Assembly (NCBI RefSeq): GCF_004923315.1
Contig: NZ_CP039644.1
Span: 1 to 64,000, forward strand
From: Azospirillum sp. TSA2s
GTDB taxonomy: Bacteria; Pseudomonadota; Alphaproteobacteria; Azospirillales; Azospirillaceae
Direction: 5' to 3'
Length of the DNA: 64,000 bases
Part shown: positions 16,078-24,760 of the stretch, one piece after another
How the letters are laid out: each line of letters begins with the position of its first letter
Position numbering within the stretch: position 1 is the first letter of the stretch
Translations under genes and position numbers: made by a program
Notes under the pieces: generated by a model
What the model was told of the DNA's origin: nothing
Database searches by the model: none
Seen by the model: the letters and a program-made list of their open reading frames with translations, nothing else

Positions 16078-18528
16078 CTATAGCACGAAGTCGAAGGCGG
16101 AAAATCCGTAGTTGGCAATGTTGACCTGGATGCGGAAATCGGCCGTGCGATCGCCGTTCACGTCGCCCTCGATCAGCGTCACGGCGCCGGAGGCCTGATA
16201 GCGCAGCTGGCCGGCCGCGCTGAAGCCGGCGGTGCCGATGAAGGTGAAGGCGTCGTTGTCGGTGGTGCCGGTGATGGCGTCGATCTCCGACACGTCGATG
16301 CGGTCGCCCTCGGCGCCGACGGTGGCATAGCTCGCCAGCCCCTGCAGCGCCTCCGCCGCCACGACGGCGCCGTTGAAGTTGATGATGACGTCGGGGGCGG
16401 CCAGGGTGGATTCGGTCAGGTTGCGGATGGAGAAAACGTCCGCCCCGGCGCCGCCGTCCATCAGGTCTGCGCCATAGCCGCCGATCAGCGTGTCGGTGCC
16501 GTTGCCGCCCAGCAGCACGTCCTCGTAGGTCGTCGTCGTGTCGCTGGCATTGACCGAGATCTCGTGGCTGCGGTCGGAATAGACGTCGCCGAACATCACG
16601 TCGTCGCCGTTGCCGCCGCGCAGCACGTCGCTGCCCAGCCCGCCATAGAGCGTGTCGTTGCCGCCGCCACCGTCCAGCCAGTCGTTGCCGGCCCCGGCAT
16701 CGAGCCAGTCGTTGCCCTCCTCGCCCAGCAGGGTATCGTTGCCGACGACGTCGATGACGTCGCCGCGCATCAGATCGTCCCCCGCCCCGCCGAACATCAG
16801 GTCGTTGCCCGCCCCGCCCTCCAGCTGGTCGGCGCCGTCGCCGCCCAGCAGAAGGTCGTTGCCGGCATTGCCGAACAGCGTGTCGTTGCCGGTCAGCCCG
16901 GCGATGGTGTCGTTGCCGGCGCCGCCGCCGATGGCGTCGCCCATGATCCCGCCGACCAGATAATCGTTGCCGGTGGAGGCCGAAGACGAGACGGTCAGCC
17001 CGGTCAGCGAGGGCTGGGAGAAGCTGAGCAGCGACCCCACCGGATAGACCCCGTCGGTGGCCTGCAGCAGCTCGATGCCGGTCAGCGTGTCGGTGCCGTC
17101 GGGCCCGCTGACCAGCAGGGTGCCGTTGGCATCGATGGACAGCGAATAGGAGGCGAGCGCCCCGGTCAGCACGAAGGTATCGATGCCGCCCAGCCCGTCC
17201 ACCGCGTCGGTGATCGGGTTGCCCAGCGCATCATAGGCGGCGCTGCCGCTCAGCGTGTCGTTGCCGGTCGTGCCGGTCACCACCACCGGTGCGCCCAATG
17301 GCGCCCCCAATGGTGCGCCCTGCCTGGACAGCAGATCCGCCGCCCAAGGGGGAGCCGCGGCCTGCAGGGCTGATGCCGCAGCCGTCTCCAGGACGGACGC
17401 CGCTCCGGACAGGCGGGGCGTCGCCCGCAGCGGCCGGCCCTCGTTCCGCCCGAAGACGAGGTAATGGAGTTCGGCCGCCGTGGCGTCGCCGCCGGTCGCC
17501 GCCGCCACATCGGCGTTGGCCGCCAGATAGGCAGCCGCGTCGAAGGTGACGCCGCGCCCCTCGCTCCGCCCGAAGCTCAGGTAATGGAGGGTCGCGGCCC
17601 GGCTGTCGGTGCCGAAGGCGGCGATCAGGTCAGGATAGGAGGCGAGGTAGCCCAGCGCATCGAAGCCGGTCCTCCGCCCTTCGCGGGCGCCATAGACCAG
17701 ATAATGCTGCCTCGCGGCCTCGGCATCGACGCCGACCGCCGCCAGCACGTCCGGGTTGGCGGCCAGATAGCTCAACCCGTCGAAGCCGCCGAGGCTGCGC
17801 CCCTCGTTCCGGCCGTTCCAGGCGTAATGGGCCGCCGCCGCGATCGTGTTGTCGCCGAAGGCGACGGCGAGGTCGCGGTTGGCCGCGAGGTAGCTGCGCG
17901 TGTCGAAGGCGAAGGCCGCCGGCGCGGCGGTGCGGCCGTCGATGCTCAGCAGTTCGACGTCGGTCAGGGTATCGATGCTGCGGCTCGACACCACGGCATA
18001 GCGCCGGCCGCTGCCGTCGAGCGCCACCACCACCGGCGCCTCCGCCCGGTAGCTGCCGCCCTGCAGGGCATAGCGGCGCGGATCTGCGGTGTAGATGGCG
18101 CGGTCGGTGCCGCCGCCGCCGTCGAAGCTGCGCCCGCCGGGGACGCCCAGATAGACGCTGTCGTTGCCGTCGGCCCCGACGAAGGCGTCGATCTGCTGAA
18201 AGATCCGGGCGCCGAGCCGGTCGAGCGTCCCGCCGGTCAGCGGAACAGTCAGCCCCTCGATCCGATAGCGCAGGGTGCCGGCCGGGTCGCGGTCGGTCAG
18301 GCCGGTGAAGCGGACGCTCGCCGCCGCCCCGCTGCCGGTGGCGGCATAGTCGAGCGTGGCGGCATGCGCCCGGCCGGCGACAGTGCGGGTGACGGTCTGG
18401 CTGCCGGTCCCGGTGGCGATGGAGGCGGCATCCGGCAGGGTGGTGAAGGCGTCGGCGACGAACCCGTTCGCCAGCCGGGACTCGTCTAAATCGAGGGCGA
18501 AGCCCTGCCCCGCCACCAGCCGCGCCAT
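16078..18528 (-). CDS. RTX protein with four 40-residue modules and a type I secretion C-terminus
   Basis: The protein has 816 residues. The first 200 residues are beta-rich, with SFDGGGGTDRAIY typical of RTX-linked domains. Four modules follow at about 206-369 (YLAANRDLAVAFG, YLAANPDVLAAVG, YLASYPDLIAAFG, YLAANADVAAATG), each ending HYxxxGxxEGR. A GAPLGAPLGAP linker leads to a second FVLTG-type domain and about ten RTX nonapeptides at about 516-696. The last 110 residues (VSEIDAITGTTDNDAFTFIG to a final FDFVL) match the serralysin-type C-terminal domain that carries the type I signal. No N-terminal signal is present. The order of parts differs from the 1042-residue protein, where modules come last. 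Probable role: secreted calcium-dependent surface protein. Confidence 0.9.
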   Translation of the reverse strand: MARLVAGQGFALDLDESRLANGFVADAFTTLPDAASIATGTGSQTVTRTVAGRAHAATLDYAATGSGAAASVRFTGLTDRDPAGTLRYRIEGLTVPLTGGTLDRLGARIFQQIDAFVGADGNDSVYLGVPGGRSFDGGGGTDRAIYTADPRRYALQGGSYRAEAPVVVALDGSGRRYAVVSSRSIDTLTDVELLSIDGRTAAPAAFAFDTRSYLAANRDLAVAFGDNTIAAAAHYAWNGRNEGRSLGGFDGLSYLAANPDVLAAVGVDAEAARQHYLVYGAREGRRTGFDALGYLASYPDLIAAFGTDSRAATLHYLSFGRSEGRGVTFDAAAYLAANADVAAATGGDATAAELHYLVFGRNEGRPLRATPRLSGAASVLETAAASALQAAAPPWAADLLSRQGAPLGAPLGAPVVVTGTTGNDTLSGSAAYDALGNPITDAVDGLGGIDTFVLTGALASYSLSIDANGTLLVSGPDGTDTLTGIELLQATDGVYPVGSLLSFSQPSLTGLTVSSSASTGNDYLVGGIMGDAIGGGAGNDTIAGLTGNDTLFGNAGNDLLLGGDGADQLEGGAGNDLMFGGAGDDLMRGDVIDVVGNDTLLGEEGNDWLDAGAGNDWLDGGGGNDTLYGGLGSDVLRGGNGDDVMFGDVYSDRSHEISVNASDTTTTYEDVLLGGNGTDTLIGGYGADLMDGGAGADVFSIRNLTESTLAAPDVIINFNGAVVAAEALQGLASYATVGAEGDRIDVSEIDAITGTTDNDAFTFIGTAGFSAAGQLRYQASGAVTLIEGDVNGDRTADFRIQVNIANYGFSAFDFVL
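17410..17915 (-). repeat. Four tandem 120-bp repeats coding for 40-residue modules
   Basis: Units are spaced by about 120 bases (TCGAAGG-type boundaries near 17911, 17787, 17666 and 17549). They encode the same YLAxxPDL...HYxxxGxxEGR module as the repeat block at 10890-11605. Confidence 0.9.
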
Positions 18529-18561
18529 GCACGCCCCCTAACAGTCCCTAACCGCTCGCAA

Positions 18562-18592
18562 GGACCCCGCCCGCCGGATCCGGGCGGGGTCC
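18562..18592 (-). terminator. 12-bp perfect hairpin
   Basis: GGACCCCGCCCG (18562-18573) pairs with CGGGCGGGGTCC (18581-18592) around a 7-base loop. It follows the stop of the minus-strand gene at 18613 and precedes the start of the RTX gene. A T-run is missing. Confidence 0.6.
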
Positions 18593-18612
18593 AGGCTGAT
18601 CGGATGAACCGG

Positions 18613-18909
18613 TCAGATGACCTGGAGATAGGCCGGGTCGAGCGCGCCGTGGCGGAACGGGATCCAGTCCTTGTGGTCGGCGCGGTACTGCAGGCCGTAG
18701 GGGTTCTTGAAGAAGATCTTCTGCAGCGGTTGGCCGCCCTCGGCGCGGGTGCGCTCCAGGTCGATCAGCGGCGAAGAGGCGAACACCTTCTCCCACAGCT
18801 CGGTGTTGTCCACCTCGCGGCCGGCGTTCTTCACATAGTCGCGCGCGGTGTCGCTGAGCTGCCAAGCCTCTTCGACCATCGCGTAATAGTCCACAGTACC
18901 CTCGGCCAT
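18613..18909 (-). CDS. Conserved-looking hypothetical protein (98 aa)
   Basis: ATG at 18909 has GAAGG about six bases upstream. The 98-residue product has a balanced composition, many aromatic residues (DYYAMVEEAWQLSDTARDYV, FFKNPYGLQYRADHKDW) and no signal or membrane segment. I do not recognise the family. Base use is like native genes, and a hairpin terminator follows it. It lies between the flippase gene and the RTX gene on the same strand, but with gaps, so it need not be functionally tied to either. Confidence 0.65.
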   Translation of the reverse strand: MAEGTVDYYAMVEEAWQLSDTARDYVKNAGREVDNTELWEKVFASSPLIDLERTRAEGGQPLQKIFFKNPYGLQYRADHKDWIPFRHGALDPAYLQVI

Positions 18910-19041
18910 GGCCTTCGCACTCCAACCAGCGTTGCACAGAGTTTCCGCTCACATAGCGCATTTCCGACGGCAAAGGAACCACCTGCGCGCCACAGCGGTC
19001 GAGCGCGGCCGGCCCCCGCCGGCCACGCCCATGAGATGATG

Positions 19042-20622
19042 TTACGGGCGGTCCGTCGCCGCTCCGTCGATGGCCCGCCCGTCCAGTATGGCTGTGGGCA
19101 TGGTTGCCGGCAGCGCGGCGGCCGGCCGCGTCTTGCGCAGCGGGGCGGCCAGCTTCTCCCACGACCGGGTGCGCCGCAGGCGGCCGGCCACCCCCAGCCC
19201 GACCGCCAGCAGCCCGGTCAGGCTGATCGCCGCCCCCATCGGCCCGCCGACCAGCAGCCCGGCCAGCCCGGCCGCTCCGGCCAGCAGCGCGCGCAGGCCG
19301 ATGGTCAGCGCCACCGACCCGGTTCCCGGCGCCAGCCGCGGCAGCAGCACCAGCAGAAGCCCGCAATCGACCGCGGTGCGCAGGCTCCAGGCCACGGCGG
19401 CCCCGGCCGCGCCGTAGCGCTCGGCCAGCAGCCACAGCACGCCCAGATAGACCGGCAGTTCGGCCATCTGCAGCCTTGCGGTCACGTCGACCCGGCCGAC
19501 GCTCTGGATCAGGGTGTTGGGCACATAGGCGGTGGCGTTGAAGAAGACGCCCAGCATCAGGATCGACAGCACCGACGCGCTGTTGGCGGCGAAGGCCGGC
19601 CCCAGCCACAGCTCCAGCGCCGTCTCGCCGCCGACGATGGTGGCCGCCTGCATGACCAGGAACACCGCCAGCGTCAGATGGCCGCCGGCGTCCAGGATGC
19701 GGCCCAGCGCCGGCGGGTCCCGCCGGAACAGGCTGGAGGCCAGCGGGAACAGCGCCAGCGACAGGGCGCCGGGGATCACCATCAGCCGCGACAGAAGCTC
19801 GAACGGCGTCGTGTAGAAGGCGACCATCGCCGCCGGAACGAGGCTGAGCAGGATGAAGCGGTCGGCATAGAGCATCGCCGGGCCGACCAGATTGTTCAGC
19901 ATCATCCAGGCGCTCATGGTGAACAGCCCGCGCAAGGATGGCCGGCCCCAGCGGCCGGGGCGCAGCAGATCCGGCAGCTGCCGCACCGCCAGGATGCCGT
20001 AGCCGACCAGCCCGATGAAGCGCCCCACCGCGATGGCGGCGATCACCGGCACCAGGCTCTGGCTGAAGGGCAGCACGCAGAGCGGGCTCAGGTAATTCAG
20101 CACCCCCACCGTCATCCGCACCAGGCTGATCGGACGGAAGCGCTGGTGCGCCTCCAGCACGCCGCGCAGGCCGGCGGAGACCAGCGCGATCGGCACGATG
20201 GCCGCCGCCACCAGCAGGCTGAGCCGGATCTCGTCCGGCGAGGTGCCGGTCTCCAGCTGGAAGCGGTCGGCCAGCAGCCCGGCGCCCAGCGCCACCACCC
20301 CGCCGGTCAGCAGGCCGATGGCCCCCATCAGGGCGATGGCCGGCCCGGCGATGCCCGCAGTGTTCGCAGAGCTGTTGGCAGAGGCGTTCGCAGAACCGTT
20401 TTCCTGATCCGCCTCATGCCCGATCCGGTCAGCGACGACCTGGACCAGCGATCGTCCCAGCCCAAGGTCCAGCACGCCCAGATAGCCGAGCAGCGCCCAG
20501 ATCAGGGTCAGCGCGCCGAAGCGCTCCATCCCGACGGCGGAGATGAGCCACGGAATCGACAGCAGGGCCGCCGCCATGGGCAGCCCCTCGCCGAGCAGAT
20601 TCCAGAGCGTGTTGCGAAGCAA
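19042..20622 (-). CDS. Wzx-like polysaccharide flippase (MATE/MOP superfamily)
   Basis: The protein has 526 residues with about 12-14 membrane segments. The opening LRNTLWNLLGEGLPMAAALL, then FGALTLIWALLGYLGVLDLGLG, is characteristic of polysaccharide biosynthesis flippases. Known role: moves undecaprenyl-linked oligosaccharide units across the inner membrane. The start is uncertain. The best position is a TTG at 20622, and the frame continues upstream without a clear ATG. A short low-complexity insert (NGSANASANSSANTAG) at about 76-91 is coded by a 12-bp tandem repeat. It lies near pseBC on the same strand after a 208-base gap, which suggests a shared glycan pathway. No Wzy polymerase is obvious next to it. 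Confidence 0.85.
   Translation of the reverse strand: MLRNTLWNLLGEGLPMAAALLSIPWLISAVGMERFGALTLIWALLGYLGVLDLGLGRSLVQVVADRIGHEADQENGSANASANSSANTAGIAGPAIALMGAIGLLTGGVVALGAGLLADRFQLETGTSPDEIRLSLLVAAAIVPIALVSAGLRGVLEAHQRFRPISLVRMTVGVLNYLSPLCVLPFSQSLVPVIAAIAVGRFIGLVGYGILAVRQLPDLLRPGRWGRPSLRGLFTMSAWMMLNNLVGPAMLYADRFILLSLVPAAMVAFYTTPFELLSRLMVIPGALSLALFPLASSLFRRDPPALGRILDAGGHLTLAVFLVMQAATIVGGETALELWLGPAFAANSASVLSILMLGVFFNATAYVPNTLIQSVGRVDVTARLQMAELPVYLGVLWLLAERYGAAGAAVAWSLRTAVDCGLLLVLLPRLAPGTGSVALTIGLRALLAGAAGLAGLLVGGPMGAAISLTGLLAVGLGVAGRLRRTRSWEKLAAPLRKTRPAAALPATMPTAILDGRAIDGAATDRP
20362..20397 (-). repeat. Three 12-bp tandem repeats in the flippase gene
   Basis: GTTCGCAGAGCT, GTTGGCAGAGGC and GTTCGCAGAACC lie head to tail on the plus strand. 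They keep the reading frame and add SAN-type residues in a loop after helix 2, so copy number could vary without breaking the gene. Confidence 0.75.
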
Positions 20623-20830
20623 AATCGAAGGTCCGTACGCGAAACACTGTGGAGCGGCGTTCGGGGTGACCCGACCCCGGCCATGCGGCTCTTCAGCCGT
20701 TGGACCTAGGCCTATGCCGTCCCGACGACGCCATTGTTATCCGTCCATCCTGTCCAAAACGCTAACGGAATCGCTTGGATGAAACGGTGTGGATCCTGAA
20801 CATCCCGACGGATGGCCGATAGGACACCCG

Positions 20831-22078
20831 TCAGGACAGAGCCCGCTCCAGCGCCGCGGCGACCCGGTCGACATCGCCGTCGGCCATGGCCGGGAACAGC
20901 GGCAGCGACAGCGTGCGGTCATAATGGGCCATGGCGCCGGGCAGGGCGAGATCGCCGGTGCGGCGGCGCCAGTAGGGTTGGCGATGGACCGGGATATAGT
21001 GCACCTGGGTGCCGACGCCCAGGGCGCGCAGGGCCGCCATCACGGCAGACCGGGTCCGCCCGGCGGTGCGGAAGTCGATGCGGGCGGCGCACAGGTGCCA
21101 AGCCGGCCGGCACCAGGGGACCAGGGCCGGCGGCCGCACCAGCGGGGCCAGCGGCGCCAGCCGCTCGGCATAGAGCGCCATCAGCCGCGCCCGCCGCCCG
21201 ACGAAGCGGTCGAGCCGGCCGAGCTGGCTCAGCACCAGCGCCGCGTGGATGTCGGACAGGCGATGGTTGAAGCCCGGCTCCGCCATCTCATAGTACCAGG
21301 GGTTGGGCTTCCCCTCCGCGTCGAGTGCTGCCTCGGGATCGGCAAAGCCCTCCCCAGCATGGGGCTCCCGCATCATGCCGTGGTTGCACAGGCGGCGGAC
21401 CCGCGCCATCAGCGCGGGATCGCTGCCGGTGACCGCCCCGCCCTCCCCCGCCGCGATGGTCTTGACCGGGTGGAAGGAGAAGACGGTCAGCGACCCCGCC
21501 TCTACCCCTGCCCGCCCGGCGCCGACCGGCGTCTCGCTGCCTCCCGACACATCCACCGTGCCGATGGCGTGGCAGGCATCCTCGACCAGCGCCAGCCCTT
21601 CGGCCCGCGCGAGTGCCGCCAGCCCATCCATCGGCGCCGTCTGTCCGGCATAATGGACGGGGGCGAGCGCGCGGACGCGCCAGCCGGCTTTGGCCGCGCG
21701 GGCGATGGCGGCCTCGGCCTCGGCGACGCCCATCAGGCCGCTGTCGGGATCGACGTCGGCGAAGGCGACCTCCGCCCCGGCATGGCGGGCGGCCGATGCG
21801 GTGGCGAGGAAGGTGTTGGACGGCACCACTACCGCGTCGCCCGGCCCGATGCCGAGCGCGGCATAGGCCAGCCGCAGCGCCGCGGTACCGTTGGCGCAGG
21901 CGACCGCCTCGGCCGCCCCGACCCGAGCGGCCAACGCGCGTTCGAAGCCGGCGACCGCCGGCCCCTGGGTCAGCCAGTCGCCGCGCAGCACCGCCGCCAC
22001 CGCGGCGATGTCCTCCTCCTCCACCGACTGGCGGCCGTAGGGGAGGAAGGGCAACTCCGCCGGCAGAGGGTCCGCCAT
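20831..22078 (-). CDS. pseC: PseC-type UDP-4-keto-6-deoxy-sugar aminotransferase
   Basis: ATG at 22078 gives 415 residues. It is a DegT/DnrJ/EryC1-fold PLP enzyme. LPYGRQSVEEEDIAAV opens it, NGTAALRLAY binds the cofactor, EDACHAIG carries the PLP-ring residue, and FSFHPVKTIAAGEGG holds the Schiff-base lysine. The C-terminal GVGTQVHYIPVHRQPYW is typical of PseC. Known reaction: amination of the 4-keto sugar made by PseB to UDP-4-amino-4,6-dideoxy-N-acetyl-L-altrosamine, the second step toward pseudaminic acid. Its start overlaps the pseB stop (TGATG), so the two are translationally coupled. The later pseH, G, I and F genes are not in the window, so the product could also be another diamino sugar. 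Confidence 0.88.
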   Translation of the reverse strand: MADPLPAELPFLPYGRQSVEEEDIAAVAAVLRGDWLTQGPAVAGFERALAARVGAAEAVACANGTAALRLAYAALGIGPGDAVVVPSNTFLATASAARHAGAEVAFADVDPDSGLMGVAEAEAAIARAAKAGWRVRALAPVHYAGQTAPMDGLAALARAEGLALVEDACHAIGTVDVSGGSETPVGAGRAGVEAGSLTVFSFHPVKTIAAGEGGAVTGSDPALMARVRRLCNHGMMREPHAGEGFADPEAALDAEGKPNPWYYEMAEPGFNHRLSDIHAALVLSQLGRLDRFVGRRARLMALYAERLAPLAPLVRPPALVPWCRPAWHLCAARIDFRTAGRTRSAVMAALRALGVGTQVHYIPVHRQPYWRRRTGDLALPGAMAHYDRTLSLPLFPAMADGDVDRVAAALERALS

Positions 22079-23166
22079 CAGGGGGCTTCCGCCAGCAGGC
22101 GGCGCAGCCGCTCGCCGTCCAGCCAGTCGTCGTTGCCGTCGCTGGCATAGCGGAAGCCGTCGGCCACCGGGCAAGCGTTCAGCCGCTCGTACGGCGCATG
22201 CTGCCAGAAGGTGAAGGCCGGCTCGATGACGTAGCGGTCGGCCAGCTCGTAGGTCTGACGGGAATCGTCCTCGGTGATCATCACCTCGTGCAGCTTCTCG
22301 CCCGGCCGGATGCCGACGATCCGCTGCGGCAGATCCGGCGCCATGGCGCGGGCGAGATCGGCGATGCGCATGCTGGGGATCTTCGGCACGAAGATCTCGC
22401 CGCCCTGCATCATGGCGAAGCAGGACAGCACGAAATCGACGCCATGCTGCAGGGTGATCCAGAAGCGGGTCATCCGCTCGTCGGTGACCGGCAGATGGTC
22501 GGCCCCCTCGGCGATCATCTTGCGGAACAGCGGGACGACGCTGCCGCGCGACCCCACCACATTGCCGTAGCGCACCACCGCGAAGCGGGTGTCGAGCGCG
22601 CCCGACAGGTTGTTGGCGGCGATGAAGATCTTGTCCGACGCCAGCTTGCTGGCGCCATAGAGGTTGATCGGGTTGGCCGCCTTGTCGGTCGACAGCGCGA
22701 CGACGCGCCGCACCCCCGCCGACAGCGCCGCCCGCACCACATTCTCCGCCCCGTAGACGTTGGTGTTGATGCATTCCATCGGGTTGTATTCGGCGGCCGG
22801 CACATGCTTCAGCGCCGCGGCGTGGACGCAGAAATCGACGCCGCGCATCGCCAGCTTCAGCCGCTCGCAATCGCGCACGTCGCCGATGAAGTAGCGCAGC
22901 GTCGGCGCCCACTCCGCCGGCATGCGCTGCTGCATCTCGTACTGCTTGAACTCGTCGCGGGAGAAGATGATGACCCGGCGCGGTCTGGCGTGGCGCAGCA
23001 CCGTCTCGACGAAGCGGCAGCCGAAGGATCCGGTGCCCCCCGTCACCAGGACCGAGCGGCCGTCCAGCATGCGCAACCCCGCCTCCAGACCTCCGTCCGC
23101 CCCGTCCGGGGTCCATGCCTCGGGTCCGCTGGCCTTGCTGGAATGTGTGGTCACCGCCGGTTCCAT
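22078..23166 (-). CDS. pseB: PseB-type UDP-GlcNAc 4,6-dehydratase (inverting)
   Basis: The frame has 362 residues from the ATG at 23166. An ATG at 23070 (MLDGRSVLVTGG, with GGAGG upstream) gives about 330, closer to the family norm, and may be the true start. The extended SDR fold shows GGTGSFG for NAD(P), IFSRDEFKQYEMQ, HAAALKHVPAAEYNP and STDKAANPINLYGASK (catalytic Lys/Tyr region). Known reaction: converts UDP-GlcNAc to UDP-2-acetamido-2,6-dideoxy-L-arabino-4-hexulose. It is the first gene of the pseB-pseC pair. Pseudaminic acid is used on flagellin and in surface glycans; which applies here is not shown. Confidence 0.9.
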   Translation of the reverse strand: MEPAVTTHSSKASGPEAWTPDGADGGLEAGLRMLDGRSVLVTGGTGSFGCRFVETVLRHARPRRVIIFSRDEFKQYEMQQRMPAEWAPTLRYFIGDVRDCERLKLAMRGVDFCVHAAALKHVPAAEYNPMECINTNVYGAENVVRAALSAGVRRVVALSTDKAANPINLYGASKLASDKIFIAANNLSGALDTRFAVVRYGNVVGSRGSVVPLFRKMIAEGADHLPVTDERMTRFWITLQHGVDFVLSCFAMMQGGEIFVPKIPSMRIADLARAMAPDLPQRIVGIRPGEKLHEVMITEDDSRQTYELADRYVIEPAFTFWQHAPYERLNACPVADGFRYASDGNDDWLDGERLRRLLAEAP

Positions 23167-23294
23167 CCGTTGAAGGTCCGCATCGCTCGAAACCGCCGGC
23201 TGGCCTCCCGCGCTCCGGATGGTCCGGGCGGGCGCCAGGTCGGGATCGAAATGAACCCCGACCGTAGCCGGTGCTTTCTGACGATCGGGTTAAT

Positions 23295-24593
23295 TCACTC
23301 CGTCTCCCGGCGCAAGACCCCCGGCACAGCTCCCCCGGCGGACGGTCCGGGCAGCCTCCCCGCCTGCACGTCCTCCAGCAGGCGGATCTGCGCCGGCAGG
23401 CAGACGGTGGCGAGGTCGAAGCGCTCCACCGCCGTCCGCCTTGCGGCGGCTGACAGGGCGGCGCGCAGGTCGGGGTCGTCCAGCGCCGTCTCCACCCGGT
23501 CGGCGAGCGCCATGGGATCGAAGAAATCCGTCAGCAGCCCGTTCACCCTGTCCTCGATCACCTCGGCGACCGGCGGCGTGTCGGAGCCGACGATGACGGC
23601 GCCGCAGGCCATCGCCTCCAGCATCGACCAGGACAGGACGAAGGGGAAGGTCAGGTAGATGTGGGCGCGCGAGACGCGCAGGACCGACAGGTAGCGGTCG
23701 TAGGGCAGCTTGCCCAGCACATGCAGCCGAGCCGCCTCCGGCCGAGGAGTGCCGGCGGCGTCCAGCATCGTCTCCCGCCACATCGTCTCGCGCCAAGTGC
23801 CGCCGCCCTCGGGCGGAGCGCCATAGCTGACCTCGTCGCCGCCCACCACCAGGATGTGCAGCTTCGGCCGGCGCCGCAGCAGCTCCGCCGCCGCCCGCAT
23901 GAAGGTGGGAAAGCCGCGGTAGGGCTCCAGGTTGCGGGCGACATAGGTCACCACCTCGTCCTCGCGCGACAGGGTCCGGCCGTCGGGCAGGGTGACGGTG
24001 GCGGCCGGATCCGGCCGGCAGACAGCGGTGTCGACCCCGTCATGGATTACCGAGATGCGCGGACGGAAGATTTCGGGATGCTGGCGCCGCTGCCAGTCGG
24101 TCGGGCTGACGCCCCAGTCCATCGCCTCCAGCCCGGCCAGCAACGCGGCGTTCTTGGTGCGGATGCGGCAGCGCGTCTCCAGCGTCACCGGCTTTTCCGG
24201 ATCGAAGCCGACGTCCGACCCGTCGGCCCGATAGAAGAACTCGCAATAGAGCAGCAGGCGGGCGTCCGGGAACAGGTCCTTCAGGAACAGCGCCTCGCCC
24301 CAGCCGGGATGGGCGCAGATCACGTCGGGGGTGAAGCCCGCCTTCTGCAGGGCCAGCCCGGCCCGCACCGCGCCCTGCCCATGCAGGACCTGCCCCTCGA
24401 ACATGCGGATATAGGGGTGGGTGCCCTCCCCCGGCTCGCGCGTCGGCCGGTAGAGCGCCATCTGCACGCCCTTCGGCAGCTCGCGCCGGACCTTGCCGAT
24501 GAAGGCGACCTGATGGGCCGGGTCGGCCGCGAAATGGCGGACCAGATGCTTGTACTGGCCAGGGGTGTTCTGGTGGACGAACAGGATCCGCAT
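23295..24593 (-). CDS. GT4-type glycosyltransferase
   Basis: ATG at 24593 gives 432 residues. The first residues, MRILFVHQNTPGQYKHLVRH, start the N-terminal Rossmann domain. The C-terminal domain begins near 205 (ISVIHDGVDTAVCRPD) and has the donor-binding motif of GT4 enzymes, EAMACGAVIVGSDTPPVAEVI. The protein is cytosolic and GT-B in fold. Sugar donor is unknown. It is 128 bases upstream of pseB on the same strand and may share its transcript. A divergent gene starts 167 bases away. Confidence 0.85.
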   Translation of the reverse strand: MRILFVHQNTPGQYKHLVRHFAADPAHQVAFIGKVRRELPKGVQMALYRPTREPGEGTHPYIRMFEGQVLHGQGAVRAGLALQKAGFTPDVICAHPGWGEALFLKDLFPDARLLLYCEFFYRADGSDVGFDPEKPVTLETRCRIRTKNAALLAGLEAMDWGVSPTDWQRRQHPEIFRPRISVIHDGVDTAVCRPDPAATVTLPDGRTLSREDEVVTYVARNLEPYRGFPTFMRAAAELLRRRPKLHILVVGGDEVSYGAPPEGGGTWRETMWRETMLDAAGTPRPEAARLHVLGKLPYDRYLSVLRVSRAHIYLTFPFVLSWSMLEAMACGAVIVGSDTPPVAEVIEDRVNGLLTDFFDPMALADRVETALDDPDLRAALSAAARRTAVERFDLATVCLPAQIRLLEDVQAGRLPGPSAGGAVPGVLRRETE

Positions 24594-24760
24594 GGAAAAA
24601 CAATGTCCGGACGACGGAGAAACGGAGCGACAGCCTGCAACCATCCGCCGGCGCTGTCGATGCATATGACCATGATCGGCCCCATCGGTGAGCTGACTGG
24701 CATAGCTCCGCAAAAAAGTTTAATAACCTGTCAGACACACAACCAAACGGCCCGTCCGCC

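Noticed and set aside
20831..23116. 761-residue frame joining pseC to upstream sequence
   Set aside because: The part before 22078 runs through pseB in a wrong frame; the pseB stop and pseC start overlap as TGATG.
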